From NCBI RefSeq assembly GCF_003586445.1, contig NZ_CP030028.1, forward strand, positions 3,424,501 to 3,488,500: 64,000 bases of DNA, given 5' to 3'. A program made the translations under genes and the position numbers. Positions 16,179 to 26,051 of the stretch are shown here, in pieces; position 1 is the first letter of the stretch; each line of letters opens with the position of its first letter. The notes beneath the pieces were generated by a model. It ran no database searches and was not told where the DNA came from. It was given only the letters and a program-made list of their open reading frames with translations. The stretch is from Bacillus sp. Y1 (GTDB taxonomy: Bacteria > Bacillota > Bacilli > Bacillales > Cytobacillaceae).

Positions 16179-17204
16179 TTACGTAAAGTAACTAACCTCT
16201 GCATTAGGAAAATACTCTTTTACATACCCTCGAATCGTTTGCTCCATTTCAGCTGCTTCATCGGTTTGATACACGTACTTACCTATTCCGTAACGCCCCC
16301 ATTTGTATTTTCTTTTTTCTTCATCCATTTCGAGCTTTGTTTTCGGGTAGCGCTTTTCAATTACCTTTTTGGCTGGCTTTGTAAATCGGTGCTGAATTAA
16401 TTCAAAGGTTAAATTAGGTAACTCAATTCCTTGTAACGAGTCACTTAGACGCTCAAATAACTCTCGATACCCTTCCTTCCAGTCGTCATGAAGGTAAATA
16501 GGAGCAACAATAAAGCCAAGTGGATATCCCGCATTCGCGACCTTCTTAGCGGCTTCAAGGCGTTCATCAAATGTTGATGTTCCCGGTTCGAAATTTTTTA
16601 TTACATACCGCGAATTCACACTAAAGCGGAATCGTGTTTTCCCATTATGTTTCGCATCTAGCAGATGGTCGACATGATGATATTTCGTTACAAAACGAAG
16701 CTGACCATACTCTGTTTGACCGATAAACTCGATCGTTTTTTTTAGGGAATGAGTTAAATGATCTAAACCAACAATGTCTGATGTACAAGCGGCTTCGAAT
16801 CGAGTGATCTCTGGAGCTCGTTCATCCATATATTTTTGAGCCTGATTAAAAATATCCTCGAGATTTACGTATGTTCGAATATACGGCTTACTTCCTAATG
16901 TGGTTTGTAAATAACAGTAGTGACAATGCCCCATGCAGCCCGTTGCTAAAGGAATGGCGTATTCGGCTGAAGGCTTGGATGTATCAAACTTTAATGTTCT
17001 TCTTACACCAACAACTAAAGTGGACTTTGCATTCCGGTATTGCTGAAGCTCATTGTCTCCAGGAATTCCACGAATTTGATTATGTGAAGTTGTTTCTCTT
17101 ATTTCAAGGCCCATATCTTCAAACTTTTGTTTCAATTCTTTACCGAGTTCATACTCCAGTGCACCTGGTTCTATATAAACAAGCTGTGGAACGAATGGCT
17201 TCAT
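16179..17204 (-). CDS. splB: Spore photoproduct lyase
   Basis: 341 residues, a radical-SAM enzyme that repairs 5-thyminyl-5,6-dihydrothymine in UV-damaged spore DNA during germination. The cluster cysteines are C90, C94 and C97 in TGCMGHCHYC. C140 (RFEAACTSD) is at the place of the conserved hydrogen-donor cysteine C141 of B. subtilis SplB. The regulator splA does not precede it, so the splAB pairing of B. subtilis is not kept. This gene is not in the B. subtilis yqh order and has been placed beside yqhO. Confidence 0.95.
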   Translation of the reverse strand: MKPFVPQLVYIEPGALEYELGKELKQKFEDMGLEIRETTSHNQIRGIPGDNELQQYRNAKSTLVVGVRRTLKFDTSKPSAEYAIPLATGCMGHCHYCYLQTTLGSKPYIRTYVNLEDIFNQAQKYMDERAPEITRFEAACTSDIVGLDHLTHSLKKTIEFIGQTEYGQLRFVTKYHHVDHLLDAKHNGKTRFRFSVNSRYVIKNFEPGTSTFDERLEAAKKVANAGYPLGFIVAPIYLHDDWKEGYRELFERLSDSLQGIELPNLTFELIQHRFTKPAKKVIEKRYPKTKLEMDEEKRKYKWGRYGIGKYVYQTDEAAEMEQTIRGYVKEYFPNAEVSYFT

Positions 17205-17239
17205 TGTTTTCCCTCATTTCATCAACCTAGTTATACAGG

Positions 17240-17246
17240 TAGTATG
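17240..17246 (-). promoter_or_regulatory. Possible sigma-G -10 element before splB
   Basis: CATACTA on the reverse strand matches the sigma-G -10 consensus about 35 bp upstream of splB, and spl genes are sigma-G targets in B. subtilis. No convincing TGAATA -35 is seen 17-18 bp upstream, where the sequence is pyrimidine-rich, so this is tentative. Confidence 0.3.
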
Positions 17247-17269
17247 AACAAAAAAAGAAAGAAACGAAA

Positions 17270-17302
17270 AAAGAGGATGGAACAATTATTTCCATCCTCT
17301 TT
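17270..17302 (-). terminator. Terminator of nrdJ
   Basis: AAGAGGATGGA pairs with TCCATCCTCTT, followed on the reverse strand by a T-rich tract, 10 bp after the nrdJ stop. Confidence 0.8.
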
Positions 17303-17311
17303 AACCTCAAA

Positions 17312-20185
17312 TTATAGACCACACTTTAACTGTGCGTTACAGTTTGTACAAGTGTTACAGCCACCGATTTCTTTTACTTTTCCTTTACGACATACAGGAC
17401 AAGTATTTCCAACTTCAGAACCAATAGTCACATCTGTTGAACGAAGATCCGAAATGGTATCAACTAATACTACATGTGTTTTCTCCACATTTGGCTCAAA
17501 TTCATCAACCGTATTTTCTTCTGCCTTAAGTGTTAATACCTGGCTATCACGTGATCCATCCACATAAACGGTACCACCCTTGGCTCCACCGCGGTATAGA
17601 CGCTCATACACCTTTTCTACCTGCTCAACGCTATATCCTTTTGGTGCATTTACTGTTTTACTAATTGAACTATCAATCCATCTTTGGATGACACATTGTA
17701 CGTCCGCATGCGCTTCAGGTGAAAGCTCCATCGCTGACACGAACCAGCTTGGTAATTGGTCAGGATCCGCTTCTGGATTACGGTCAAGATAATCTTGTAC
17801 AATATCTGCTTTTACTTCAATAAATTTCCCAAGACGTCCGCTGCGGAAGTATGAGAATGAGAAGTATGGCTCAAGACCCGTTGAAACACCAACCATTGTT
17901 CCAGTAGATCCTGTAGGAGCTACTGTTAACAAGTGAGAATTACGAATTCCGTTTTCTAGAATAGCTTCTCTCACATGCTCAGGCATCTTTTGCATAAAGC
18001 CCGTTTGCGTAAATGCTTGACGAAGACGATTCGTTTCTACATCTGTATTCCCTACAAGGAACGGGAAGCTTCCTTTTTCCTTCGCCAGTTCAACAGATGT
18101 TTCATACGCTGTCGTTGCAATCGTTTCAAACACTTTATCAATAAGAACATTTCCTTCTTCCGAACCGTATTCTGTCTCACAATAAATCAGTAAATCATGT
18201 AAGCCCATTACACCAAGTCCTACACGTCTTTCCCCTAATGCTTGGTTCTTATTGTCTTCAAGGAAGTATGGAGTTGCATCAATAACGTTATCCTGCATAC
18301 GAACTCCTACTGCGACCGTTTGTCTTAACTTTTCAAAATTAACCGTTTTTGTCTCTTTATCTGCCATCTCCGCTAAGTTAACAGCAGCAAGGTTACAAAC
18401 GGAATATGGTGCTAGTGGTTGTTCTCCACATGGATTTGTAGCTACTACTTGTTGACCATATGCTTTTGCATTTGTCATGTCGTTTGCGTTGTCGATGAAG
18501 AAAATTCCAGGCTCAGCTGAGTATGTCGCACAGATGTTAATAAGATTCCATAATTCTTTTGCTTGGATCTTTCTGTACACTCGTACTTTATGGCCTTGTT
18601 TTTCCCACTCACGAACGTCCCCTACTTTATGCCACTCTTCGTTGTAAATTTTCATTTCCTCAGCATCGTAGCTTTCCACATCTGGGAAACGAAGTTCGTA
18701 CACAGTATCATTTTCAACTGCTGTCATAAACTCTTTCGTTAAACAGATAGAAATATTCGCACCTGTTAAGAATTCCGAGTTATGAACCGAGAAATTCCCT
18801 CCAGTAGTAAGCTTTTCTTCAGCGTCTGCAATGTTTTTCTCAGAAAAACCACCATGACCTGGAATCGTTTTGTAATTAGCAATTCCTTGGTACATAGAAC
18901 GCTCACTCTCTGTAAGAGGAGAAAACTTTAGTTTTTCTTTCGCATATTTTTTAATCGTTTCATCTTTTGTTGTCTCAAGTAAGAAACGAAGAATTCTTGG
19001 GTTTTGCATTTTTGAAATAATGAATTCAATAATGTCAGGATGCCAGTCCGCTAACATGATCATTTGGGCCAAATATGTTACGTTGATTCGTTACATCAAC
19101 TCTTTAGGTCACCCTAAAGTTCAGACCATATCTTACACTCTAAGAGTGTCCTCGCGCTTCGGAATCACTTGATCCCTACTCTACTCACTTCCACATATTG
19201 TGTGTTTTCGATGGTCGTTGGACCTTTCCCATTTTAAAGGGACTTGGCTGCTGATTGTCTTTTTCCACTTGCTGTTTTCAAGCGTTCACGTTTACCGTTT
19301 CCAGTTACGTTGTAGCCAGCAAGTCATGCATAAAGAGTTTCCAGCATTTCACGAGGTTTTTTTAGAGACGAGGCACACTTATGCTACTTTACCACGTCTT
19401 GATCCACCTTGCTCTACCAAATGCGTTAACTTTGCAATATCATCTAACCACGATACTGAACCAGATGATTTGCCGTTTACTCCACGAGCAAGTGTGTTTC
19501 TTGGTCTTAGGGTTGAACCATTCGTTCCAACTCCACCACCACGACTCATGATTTCCATTACTTGCTTACGATGCTCTGAAATTCCTTCACGAGAATCTTG
19601 AACAAATGGCATAACATAACAATTAAAGAATGTTACTTCTGTTCCAGCACCTGCTCCATAAAGAACTCGTCCTGCTGGAATGAAATTTAAGTTAACTAGT
19701 TCCTGATAAAACTTCTGGAACCATTCAGCCTTCTTTTCTTCTGTTCTCTCTACTGAGGCCAAGCCTGTTGCGTTGCGTTTCGCAATTTGCTCATAGAACA
19801 CTTCCAATGGCTTTTCAATGACATCAAGTGAACGATTAATAACTCCTGTACTAGCTTCTTCCGGGTCATCTAGAACACCTCTAAACTCCTCATCAACAAG
19901 CACTTTAGCCATCTTTTGGTCCCAATCAATTTCAAGAATAAATCCAAGACCTCTCGCAGGAAACTTTGGATCTTCTTTAATTGTAAGAACAACAAAATCT
20001 CCGTTCGATAATGTTAGCTTTTCCGTATCTTTAAATGTATAACGGTCAAGCATAACAAGTCTTGATACCCCTTTATGAGTAATCTTCATATCTGGGGTTA
20101 CTGGATGCACCTGAGGAAACAAGCTAATATCCTTGTTCAAGCTCTCGACATCAATATTCATTTTTTTTCTAAACGCAACAGACAT
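17312..20185 (-). CDS. nrdJ: Vitamin B12-dependent ribonucleotide reductase, split by a group I intron
   Basis: Two exons: 20185-19391 (265 codons) and 19069-17312 (585 codons plus stop). Joined, they give an 850-residue class II reductase that makes deoxyribonucleotides using adenosylcobalamin. The junction reads SRRG|AQMIMLADWHPD, the unbroken family sequence. The first exon has the FFNCYVMP cysteine. The second has NPCGEQPLAPY, the APTGSTG loop and a C-terminal zinc ribbon (CPVCRKG, CNTCTNC). Without splicing, translation stops three codons into the intron (KVA-stop). The start ATG follows AAAGGAG by 8 bp. B. subtilis lacks this gene. Confidence 0.93.
19070..19390 (-). ncRNA. Group I self-splicing intron in nrdJ (321 nt, subgroup IA-like, no ORF)
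   Basis: The boundaries fit group I rules: the 5' exon ends in U (19391) and the intron ends in G (19070). P1: exon GACGUGGU with guide GCCUCGUC, ending in a U.G wobble at the splice site. P3: CCUCGUG (19356-19350) / CGCGAGG (19156-19150). P4: UGCUG (19346-19342) / CAGCA (19253-19249). P5: ACUUGCUG / CAGCAAGU. P7: GACCA (19216-19212) / UGGUC (19128-19124), with AAGAUAUGGUC as the S box. P8: ACACUC / GAGUGU. P7.1 CACA/UGUG and P7.2 GGGAUC/GAUUCC place it in group IA. P9 hairpins CUUUAG/CUAAAG and GUUGAU/AUCAAC precede the end. No endonuclease gene. Confidence 0.92.
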
Positions 20186-20542
20186 ACACACAACTCCTTT
20201 AAAATATACAAATGCTTCTTTTAATCTACTCTGTAAAAAACTACTAATAGAAATCCAGAATCTAGCGCAGCTAGGAATATTCTTAAATTACCACAGTCCA
20301 ATTGTGAAATCAACTATATTGTCTACATATAGTATATATTTTTCCAAAACAACCACTATATATTGTGTTTAGGTCAAACGCCATCAAATTTGTCAAACTC
20401 AAAAAAATTAAGAATCTAGCGAAAAGAGATGATTTTTGTAGATTTTCGAGCGAAAGCGATAAATTTTAACAAATTTCGCTCCTTGCTTTTTCTAACAATG
20501 AGACAAACCTACGTACTATAGGCTTTTTTCCTATAACTTTAC
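20186..20542. other. nrdJ upstream region
   Basis: About 360 bp without a gene. Apart from the NrdR boxes it is AT-rich. I looked for a cobalamin riboswitch (B12 box GCCACTG) as might suit a B12 enzyme and did not see one on the nrdJ strand. A short CTATAGG / CCTATAG inverted repeat lies at about 20516-20536. No other element was recognised. Confidence 0.5.
20321..20367 (-). promoter_or_regulatory. Pair of NrdR boxes upstream of nrdJ
   Basis: CACTATATATTGTG (20354-20367) fits the NrdR consensus CACWATATATWGTG perfectly. A weaker copy, GTCTACATATAGTA (20321-20334, 10 of 14), starts 33 bp away, about three helical turns, the usual layout of tandem NrdR boxes. They lie 135-180 bp before the nrdJ start. 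TATACT and TATAGT hexamers overlap the area, so repression of the nrdJ promoter by NrdR is the likely function. Confidence 0.65.
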
Positions 20543-20578
20543 AAAAAAAAGAAAAGCGACATATTTCGACGCTTATCT
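20543..20578 (-). terminator. Terminator of lipM
   Basis: Reverse strand GATAAGCG...CGCTTTTC (one mismatch) followed by eight T. The stem overlaps the lipM stop codon. Confidence 0.65.
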
Positions 20579-21409
20579 TTTAAAATTCCACTCATCACTT
20601 TCATATCGTTCGCTCGCTAGTTTATGAACATATTCTAGCTGCTCTTCCGATAGTTCAAATGGTTGCAATTCTATATTTAGCCCTTGTTCGAATCCCTCTT
20701 TAAAAGCATGTTTGGCTTCTTCTACCTCTATTTTTCTTGAACTAATCTCATTAATAGCCACAGCCTTGTTTTTAAAGGCTTTTTGCATACGTTCTTTTAC
20801 TCTTTCGTTCGGATATTTAAAAAGACTAAACAGCTTATCTTCATCTATATCTAGTAGGATCGAACCATGCTGCAAAATAACACCTTTTTGTCTTGTTTGT
20901 GCACTTCCTGCCACTTTTCTTCCCTCTACAACGAGCTCATACCAGCTTGGAGCATCAAAGCAAACAGCTGAACGAGGATTTTTTAGAGAATCTCTTTCCT
21001 CTGCTGTTTTAGGAACCGCAAAGTAAGCATCTAACCCTAGTAGCTGAAAACCTTTTAATATGCCTTCAGAAATCACACGGTATGCTTCTGTTACCGTTCT
21101 AGGCATGTCGGGATGTTCTTCTGTCACAATAACACTATAGGTCAGCTCTTGGTCATGAAGTACCCCTCTCCCACCGGTTGGTCTACGTACGAAACCGAGG
21201 TGATGTTCTTTCACCTTATCAAGATCGATTTCCTTCTCAACCTTTTGGAAATATCCTATAGAAAGAGTAGCCGGATTCCAGCCATAAAAACGGATGATTG
21301 GCGGAATCTCACCTTTACTATGCCAATCAAGTAATGCTTCATCCATAGCCATATTAAAAGAAGGAGATCCTTCTCCTGAATCAATGAAACCCCATATTTC
21401 TTTGTTCAT
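20573..21409 (-). CDS. lipM: Octanoyltransferase LipM
   Basis: 278 residues, the same length as B. subtilis LipM. It transfers octanoate from acyl carrier protein to GcvH in the lipoate pathway. The BPL/LplA fold is visible: [28 protein letters not shown], the catalytic cysteine in [13 protein letters not shown] and [23 protein letters not shown]. The start is the ATG after AAAGAGGTTTCATT; a longer frame lacks a ribosome site. It lies near the glycine cleavage genes, whose H protein is its substrate. Confidence 0.95.
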   Translation of the reverse strand: MNKEIWGFIDSGEGSPSFNMAMDEALLDWHSKGEIPPIIRFYGWNPATLSIGYFQKVEKEIDLDKVKEHHLGFVRRPTGGRGVLHDQELTYSVIVTEEHPDMPRTVTEAYRVISEGILKGFQLLGLDAYFAVPKTAEERDSLKNPRSAVCFDAPSWYELVVEGRKVAGSAQTRQKGVILQHGSILLDIDEDKLFSLFKYPNERVKERMQKAFKNKAVAINEISSRKIEVEEAKHAFKEGFEQGLNIELQPFELSEEQLEYVHKLASERYESDEWNFKR

Positions 21410-21510
21410 AATGAAACCTCTTTTTCTAATGTTGAAATCTAGCTCTATTAGCTTAACAAATGAAACGAGTGAAAGAAAGTAACATGTACTCAAAAATTAA
21501 GTTGTTCCTC

Positions 21511-21539
21511 TTTACCCAAAGTCTCAACACCGATATAAT
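21511..21539 (+). promoter_or_regulatory. Sigma-A promoter of yqhL
   Basis: TTTACC (21511-21516), 17 bp, TATAAT (21534-21539), 44 bp before the yqhL start. Confidence 0.65.
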
Positions 21540-21582
21540 ATAACTTGGCGTGATGCTTGTTCGAAAGGAGACATGTAACTTT

Positions 21583-21963
21583 ATGGATACTCTTTATTTT
21601 ATCCTTATACTAGTAGTTGCCATTATCGCTTACTCTGTGATTACTTGGCTCTACCAACGTAAAATTGTAAAAACACTGAATGAACAACAATTCCGTGAAG
21701 GCTATCGAAAAGCTCAACTAATTGATGTGCGTGAACCGAACGAGTATGAAGCAGGACATATTTTAGGAGCTAGAAACATTCCTCTATCGCAATTTAAAAT
21801 GCGCATGAAAGAAATTCGTCCTGACAAACCGGTTTATCTATATTGCCAAAGTGGGATGAGAAGTGGCCGTGCAGCACAAACACTATACCGTAAAGGTTAT
21901 AAAGATCTTTCTCACCTTGAAGGCGGATTCAAAAAGTGGTCTGGTAAAATTAAAGTGAAGTAA
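21583..21963 (+). CDS. yqhL: Membrane-anchored rhodanese-like protein YqhL
   Basis: 126 residues: an N-terminal membrane helix (LYFILILVVAIIAYSVITWLY) and a cytosolic rhodanese domain with LIDVREPNEYEAGHILGARNI and the active-site loop YCQSGMRSG, whose cysteine would carry a persulfide. Its sulfur acceptor is unknown. The ribosome site AAAGGAG is 12 bp from the ATG, rather long. It diverges from lipM as in B. subtilis. Confidence 0.93.
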   Translation: MDTLYFILILVVAIIAYSVITWLYQRKIVKTLNEQQFREGYRKAQLIDVREPNEYEAGHILGARNIPLSQFKMRMKEIRPDKPVYLYCQSGMRSGRAAQTLYRKGYKDLSHLEGGFKKWSGKIKVK

Positions 21964-21966
21964 GAG

Positions 21967-22005
21967 AAAAGGATTCCTAGCTCTTTAGAGCGGAATCCTT
22001 TTTTT
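21967..22005 (+). terminator. Terminator of yqhL
   Basis: Stem AAAAGGATTCC / GGAATCCTTTT with an inner GCTCT/AGAGC extension and a T run. Confidence 0.85.
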
Positions 22006-22012
22006 GTTTTTC

Positions 22013-22050
22013 CTAAAAAACAAGCACGACATCTGACGTGCTTGTTTCCT
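22013..22050 (-). terminator. Terminator of the gcv operon
   Basis: Perfect 11-bp stem AAACAAGCACG (22018-22028) / CGTGCTTGTTT (22037-22047), with a T-rich tract on the reverse strand after gcvPB. Confidence 0.85.
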
Positions 22051-22058
22051 TAAAACCT

Positions 22059-23516
22059 TTATGCTTGATACCTTAAAATCGGCTTTCTCGCAGCTGTCGT
22101 TTCATCCAATCTTCCAACAACCGTTGTGTGGGGTGCTTCTTGAACGATTTCAGGGTTCTCTTCTGCTTCTTTTGCAATTTGAATCATTGCTTCGATAAAT
22201 GCATCTAGAGTTTCCTTTGACTCTGTTTCTGTTGGCTCAATCATGATGCACTCCTCTACATTTAGAGGGAAGTAAATAGTTGGTGGGTGATATCCGAAGT
22301 CCAACAGGCGCTTCGCTATATCTAATGTACGAACACCAAGCTTCTTTTGTCTCTTTCCACTTAAAACGAACTCATGTTTACAATGTCTGTCAAACGGTAA
22401 ATCAAAATAAGGTTCAAGGCGTCTCATCATATAATTCGCATTTAAAACCGCGTATTCAGTCACTGCTTTTAATCCATCAGGGCCCATTGTACGAATATAC
22501 GTATATGCTCTTACATTAATCCCAAAATTACCGTAGTACGGTTTTACACGTCCAATTGACTGTGGACGATCGTAGTCCAATACAAATACTCCGTCCTTTT
22601 TCGTAACGACTGGCTTTGGTAAGAATGGAATTAAATCTTTCTTTACCCCAACAGGACCAGAACCTGGACCACCCCCACCATGTGGACCAGTGAATGTTTT
22701 ATGAAGGTTTAAATGGACAACATCAAAGCCCATATCTCCTGGTCTAGCTTTGGAAAGAACTGCATTTAGGTTTGCTCCATCATAATAAAGCTTTCCACCA
22801 GCTTCGTGAACGATCTGCGCCATTTCAAGAATATTTTCCTCAAATAAACCAAGAGTATTTGGATTGGTTAGCATTAATGCAGCAGTGTCTTCTCCAACAA
22901 CGCTTCTTAGGTCATTTAAATCAACCAATCCATTTTCATCGGACTTAACAGTGATTGTTTCAAACCCTGCGACCGTTGCTGAAGCTGGATTTGTCCCATG
23001 AGCGGAGTCAGGTACAATCACCTTTGTTCTTTTTGAGTCGCCATTTGCTTCATGGAAGGCACGAATGAGCATAAGACCCGTCCACTCACCATGTGCTCCC
23101 GCTGCAGGCTGTAATGTAACTTCATCCATACCCGTAATCTCAATTAGATGCTCCTGAAGATCATACATAAGCTCCAATGCACCTTGAACAGAGCTTTCAT
23201 CTTGAAGTGGATGTAGATGAGCAAAACCAGCCATACGAGCAACATTTTCGTTGATCTTTGGGTTGTATTTCATCGTACAAGATCCAAGAGGGTAAAAACC
23301 GGAATCAACGCCATGATTTCTTTTTGAAAGAGCTGTATAATGACGCATGATATCAAGCTCAGAAACCTCAGGTAGATTTGGTTCAACAGCTCGTAAATAT
23401 TCTACTGGAATTAAATCATCTAAGTTTACCTCTGGGACATCCATCTCTGGGAGACTATACCCTACTCGGCCAGAGGTACTTAATTCAAAAATGAGCGCTT
23501 GGTCTTCCTTATGCAT
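22059..23516 (-). CDS. gcvPB: Glycine dehydrogenase (decarboxylating) subunit 2
   Basis: 485 residues, the C-terminal half of the P protein, which is split in Bacillus. It holds the PLP lysine in [16 protein letters not shown] and the glycine-rich loop next to it. With GcvPA it decarboxylates glycine and passes the aminomethyl group to lipoylated GcvH. The start is the ATG after GGGGGATTATC. It overlaps the end of gcvPA by 8 bp, so the subunits are translationally coupled. Confidence 0.97.
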   Translation of the reverse strand: MHKEDQALIFELSTSGRVGYSLPEMDVPEVNLDDLIPVEYLRAVEPNLPEVSELDIMRHYTALSKRNHGVDSGFYPLGSCTMKYNPKINENVARMAGFAHLHPLQDESSVQGALELMYDLQEHLIEITGMDEVTLQPAAGAHGEWTGLMLIRAFHEANGDSKRTKVIVPDSAHGTNPASATVAGFETITVKSDENGLVDLNDLRSVVGEDTAALMLTNPNTLGLFEENILEMAQIVHEAGGKLYYDGANLNAVLSKARPGDMGFDVVHLNLHKTFTGPHGGGGPGSGPVGVKKDLIPFLPKPVVTKKDGVFVLDYDRPQSIGRVKPYYGNFGINVRAYTYIRTMGPDGLKAVTEYAVLNANYMMRRLEPYFDLPFDRHCKHEFVLSGKRQKKLGVRTLDIAKRLLDFGYHPPTIYFPLNVEECIMIEPTETESKETLDAFIEAMIQIAKEAEENPEIVQEAPHTTVVGRLDETTAARKPILRYQA

Positions 23517-24855
23517 GATAATCCCCCATTCTATCAACAAATAGATCTATTTCTTCTTTTGTACGTAGTTCGGTTACTGCCACAAGCATGTGATTTTTCA
23601 ACTCTGGATAATCACGACCGAGATCGTAACCTCCAATGATTCCTTCCTGTAAAAGCTGTTGGTTCACTTCTTTCACAGGCTTATTTAATACAACTACAAA
23701 TTCGTTAAAACTTGGTCCATTAAAGGCAATTGTGAATCCTTTATTTTCAAATGCTTTCTTTGCATAGTGAGCTCTTTGAATATTGCTCACAGCCATTTCC
23801 TTGACTCCTTTTTTCCCTAAGGCAGTCATAGCGACAGAGGCAGCTAAAGCATTCAACGCTTGGTTTGAACAAATATTAGATGTTGCCTTGTCACGACGGA
23901 TATGTTGTTCTCTTGCTTGAAGCGTTAAAACAAATCCTCTTCTTCCTTGATCATCTTTTGTTTGACCAACCAGACGACCAGGAATTTTACGAACCAATTT
24001 ATTCGTTACAGCAAAATAACCGCAATGTGGTCCACCGAATGAAGTTGGAATTCCAAACGGCTGTGCATCTCCCGCTACAATATCAGCACCAAAGACTCCC
24101 GGAGGTGTTAAAGCGCCAAGGGACAAAGGATTACTCGATACAACAAACATTGCTTTGTTCGCGTGAATGATTTCCTCGAGTTCTTTCATCGGCTCGATTC
24201 TTCCAAAGAAGTTTGGATACTGGACGATAACGGCTGCAATATCATCACCCATTTCGCTCTTTAAAGCATCTAAATCAGTGACACCATCTTTGTATGGAAT
24301 CTCTAGGACTTCTACGTATTGTCCTTTTGCATATGTCTTGACTACATCCTTTGTTTCTGGATGTACCGTACTAGAGAGAAGCACCTTTTTACGCTTCGTA
24401 TGACCTGAGCTTAGCATCGCTGCTTCTGCCAAAGCGGTCCCTCCATCGTACATAGAAGAGTTAGCAACGTCCATACCTGTTAATTCACAAATCATTGTTT
24501 GAAATTCAAAGATCGCCTGTAACTCACCTTGTGAGATTTCCGGTTGATAAGGTGTATACGCTGTGTAAAATTCTGAACGTGAAAGAACATGATCAACAAT
24601 GACAGGCATGTAATGATCATACACACCAGCTCCTAAAAAGGAAGTATGTGAGCGTAAGTCGGCATTTTTAGAAGCCAAAAATGTTAATTCTTTTAATAAG
24701 GCTGTCTCCGATTTAGCTTTTTTAATATTATATTCTCCCTTAAACTGAACACTTTCTGGAATATCGTTAAAAAGCTCCTGTACATCGGAAATTCCGATCT
24801 CTTCTAGCATGGCTTTTTTATCGGTTTCTGTCATTGGTAAGTAGCGATGCTTCAT
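23509..24855 (-). CDS. gcvPA: Glycine dehydrogenase (decarboxylating) subunit 1
   Basis: 448 residues, the N-terminal half of the P protein. It has the family's opening [19 protein letters not shown], an aminotransferase class V-type fold with [10 protein letters not shown], and [11 protein letters not shown]. It lacks a PLP lysine, as expected, since that is on GcvPB. It lies 16 bp after gcvT in a three-gene operon. Confidence 0.97.
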   Translation of the reverse strand: MKHRYLPMTETDKKAMLEEIGISDVQELFNDIPESVQFKGEYNIKKAKSETALLKELTFLASKNADLRSHTSFLGAGVYDHYMPVIVDHVLSRSEFYTAYTPYQPEISQGELQAIFEFQTMICELTGMDVANSSMYDGGTALAEAAMLSSGHTKRKKVLLSSTVHPETKDVVKTYAKGQYVEVLEIPYKDGVTDLDALKSEMGDDIAAVIVQYPNFFGRIEPMKELEEIIHANKAMFVVSSNPLSLGALTPPGVFGADIVAGDAQPFGIPTSFGGPHCGYFAVTNKLVRKIPGRLVGQTKDDQGRRGFVLTLQAREQHIRRDKATSNICSNQALNALAASVAMTALGKKGVKEMAVSNIQRAHYAKKAFENKGFTIAFNGPSFNEFVVVLNKPVKEVNQQLLQEGIIGGYDLGRDYPELKNHMLVAVTELRTKEEIDLFVDRMGDYHA

Positions 24856-24871
24856 GACTTTTGTTCCTCCC

Positions 24872-25978
24872 TTATTTCTTTTCCCTTTTATAAAATGGTG
24901 TTGGTACTACCTTCACCTTCAAGCGTTTCCCACGAATCTCAATTGTTAGCTCCGACTCTCTAGATACGACTGCTGAATCAACTAACGCTAAGCCAATATT
25001 TCTTTTCAAAGTAGGTGATTGTGTTCCAGTTGTTACTTCTCCTACTAGTTGTTCACCCACATACACCGGATATCCATGTCTTGGGATGCCTCGGTCAATC
25101 ATTTCAATTCCTATTAGTTTACGAGGGACTCCAGCTTCCTTTTGATGCTTTAAAGCTTGTTTCCCAATAAAATCTTCTTCCTTATTTACTTTTACAGCGA
25201 AACCAATACCCGCTTCTAACGGAGAAATCGTGGAAGAAAGTTCCTGTCCATAAAGGGCCAAATTAGCCTCGAAGCGAAGGGTATCACGAGCGCCTAAGCC
25301 ACAAGGAAGAACGCCTTCTTCTTTACCTGCCTCAAGAATTGTTTCCCATAGGAAAGACGCATCCTCACTTTTACAGTACACCTCAAAGCCATCTTCTCCG
25401 GTGTACCCAGTTCTTGAAACAAGCGCCACTTTTCCTCCAATCGAAACATTCTCTTGGAATTTAAAATATCCAATTGTCGAAAGGTCAACTGTTTCGACTA
25501 GCTTCTGGAGAACCTGTTCAGCAAGCGGCCCTTGAAGAGCTAACTGGCCCATTTGTTCAGAAAGATTTTGAAGCCTTACATCCCCTTCAACATGATCCTT
25601 TAACCATGTAAAGTCTTTTTCGATATTTGAAGCATTTACAACAAGCAAATAATAGTCGTCATTCAATTTATAGATTAGAAGATCATCGACAGTACCACCA
25701 TTCTCGTAGCACATAGCAGTATATTGTGCACCACCAATTTGCAGCTTCGATACATCATTGGTCATCATTTTTTGAAGAAAGGCCAAACTGTCTGTCCCTT
25801 TCACTTCAATTTCTCCCATATGAGAAACATCGAACAATCCTGCCTTCGTTCTTACAGCCTCATGTTCTTCTTTAATGCTTGAAAATTGAACAGGCAGTTC
25901 CCATCCTCCAAAGTCAATGGTTTTCCCACCATACTGTTGATACACGTCAAAAAGCGGTGTTCTTTTTAGTTGCGCCAC
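24872..25978 (-). CDS. gcvT: Aminomethyltransferase (glycine cleavage T protein)
   Basis: About 368 residues. It releases ammonia from the aminomethyl-GcvH intermediate and forms 5,10-methylene-THF. Motifs include [33 protein letters not shown], the catalytic aspartate in [12 protein letters not shown] and [15 protein letters not shown] favour the GTG at 25978, eight bases after AAGGGGG; an ATG six bases earlier sits too close to that site. It is the first gene of the operon controlled by the glycine riboswitch. Confidence 0.95.
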   Translation of the reverse strand: MAQLKRTPLFDVYQQYGGKTIDFGGWELPVQFSSIKEEHEAVRTKAGLFDVSHMGEIEVKGTDSLAFLQKMMTNDVSKLQIGGAQYTAMCYENGGTVDDLLIYKLNDDYYLLVVNASNIEKDFTWLKDHVEGDVRLQNLSEQMGQLALQGPLAEQVLQKLVETVDLSTIGYFKFQENVSIGGKVALVSRTGYTGEDGFEVYCKSEDASFLWETILEAGKEEGVLPCGLGARDTLRFEANLALYGQELSSTISPLEAGIGFAVKVNKEEDFIGKQALKHQKEAGVPRKLIGIEMIDRGIPRHGYPVYVGEQLVGEVTTGTQSPTLKRNIGLALVDSAVVSRESELTIEIRGKRLKVKVVPTPFYKREKK

Positions 25979-26001
25979 TATCATTTCCCCCTTATAAAAT
26001 C

Positions 26002-26051
26002 ATAAAAAAAGGACAGAGACCCCCCTCTTTACTTAAGAAAGGTCTCTGTCC
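26002..26051 (-). terminator. Riboswitch-controlled terminator before gcvT
   Basis: GGACAGAGACC (26011-26021) pairs with GGTCTCTGTCC (26041-26051), with a seven-base A/T tract. The left arm's complement is continuous with the end of the second glycine aptamer, so ligand binding can prevent the terminator. Confidence 0.88.

Noticed and set aside
19070..19390. Frameshift or pseudogene explanation for the split nrdJ
   Set aside because: Both exons are intact, the joint is exact to the codon and the gap folds as a group I intron. Decay would not produce these pairings.
19070..19390. Intein or insertion sequence in nrdJ
   Set aside because: The segment holds a stop codon at once, so it is not translated as an intein. 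It has no transposase, terminal inverted repeats or target duplication.
19200..19601. 133-residue forward reading frame across the nrdJ intron region
   Set aside because: It lies antisense to the intron and the conserved end of exon 1, and shows no domain or ribosome site. It is a shadow frame.
20186..20542. Cobalamin riboswitch before nrdJ
   Set aside because: Expected for some B12-linked genes, but no B12 box (GCCACTG) or matching stem was found on the reverse strand.
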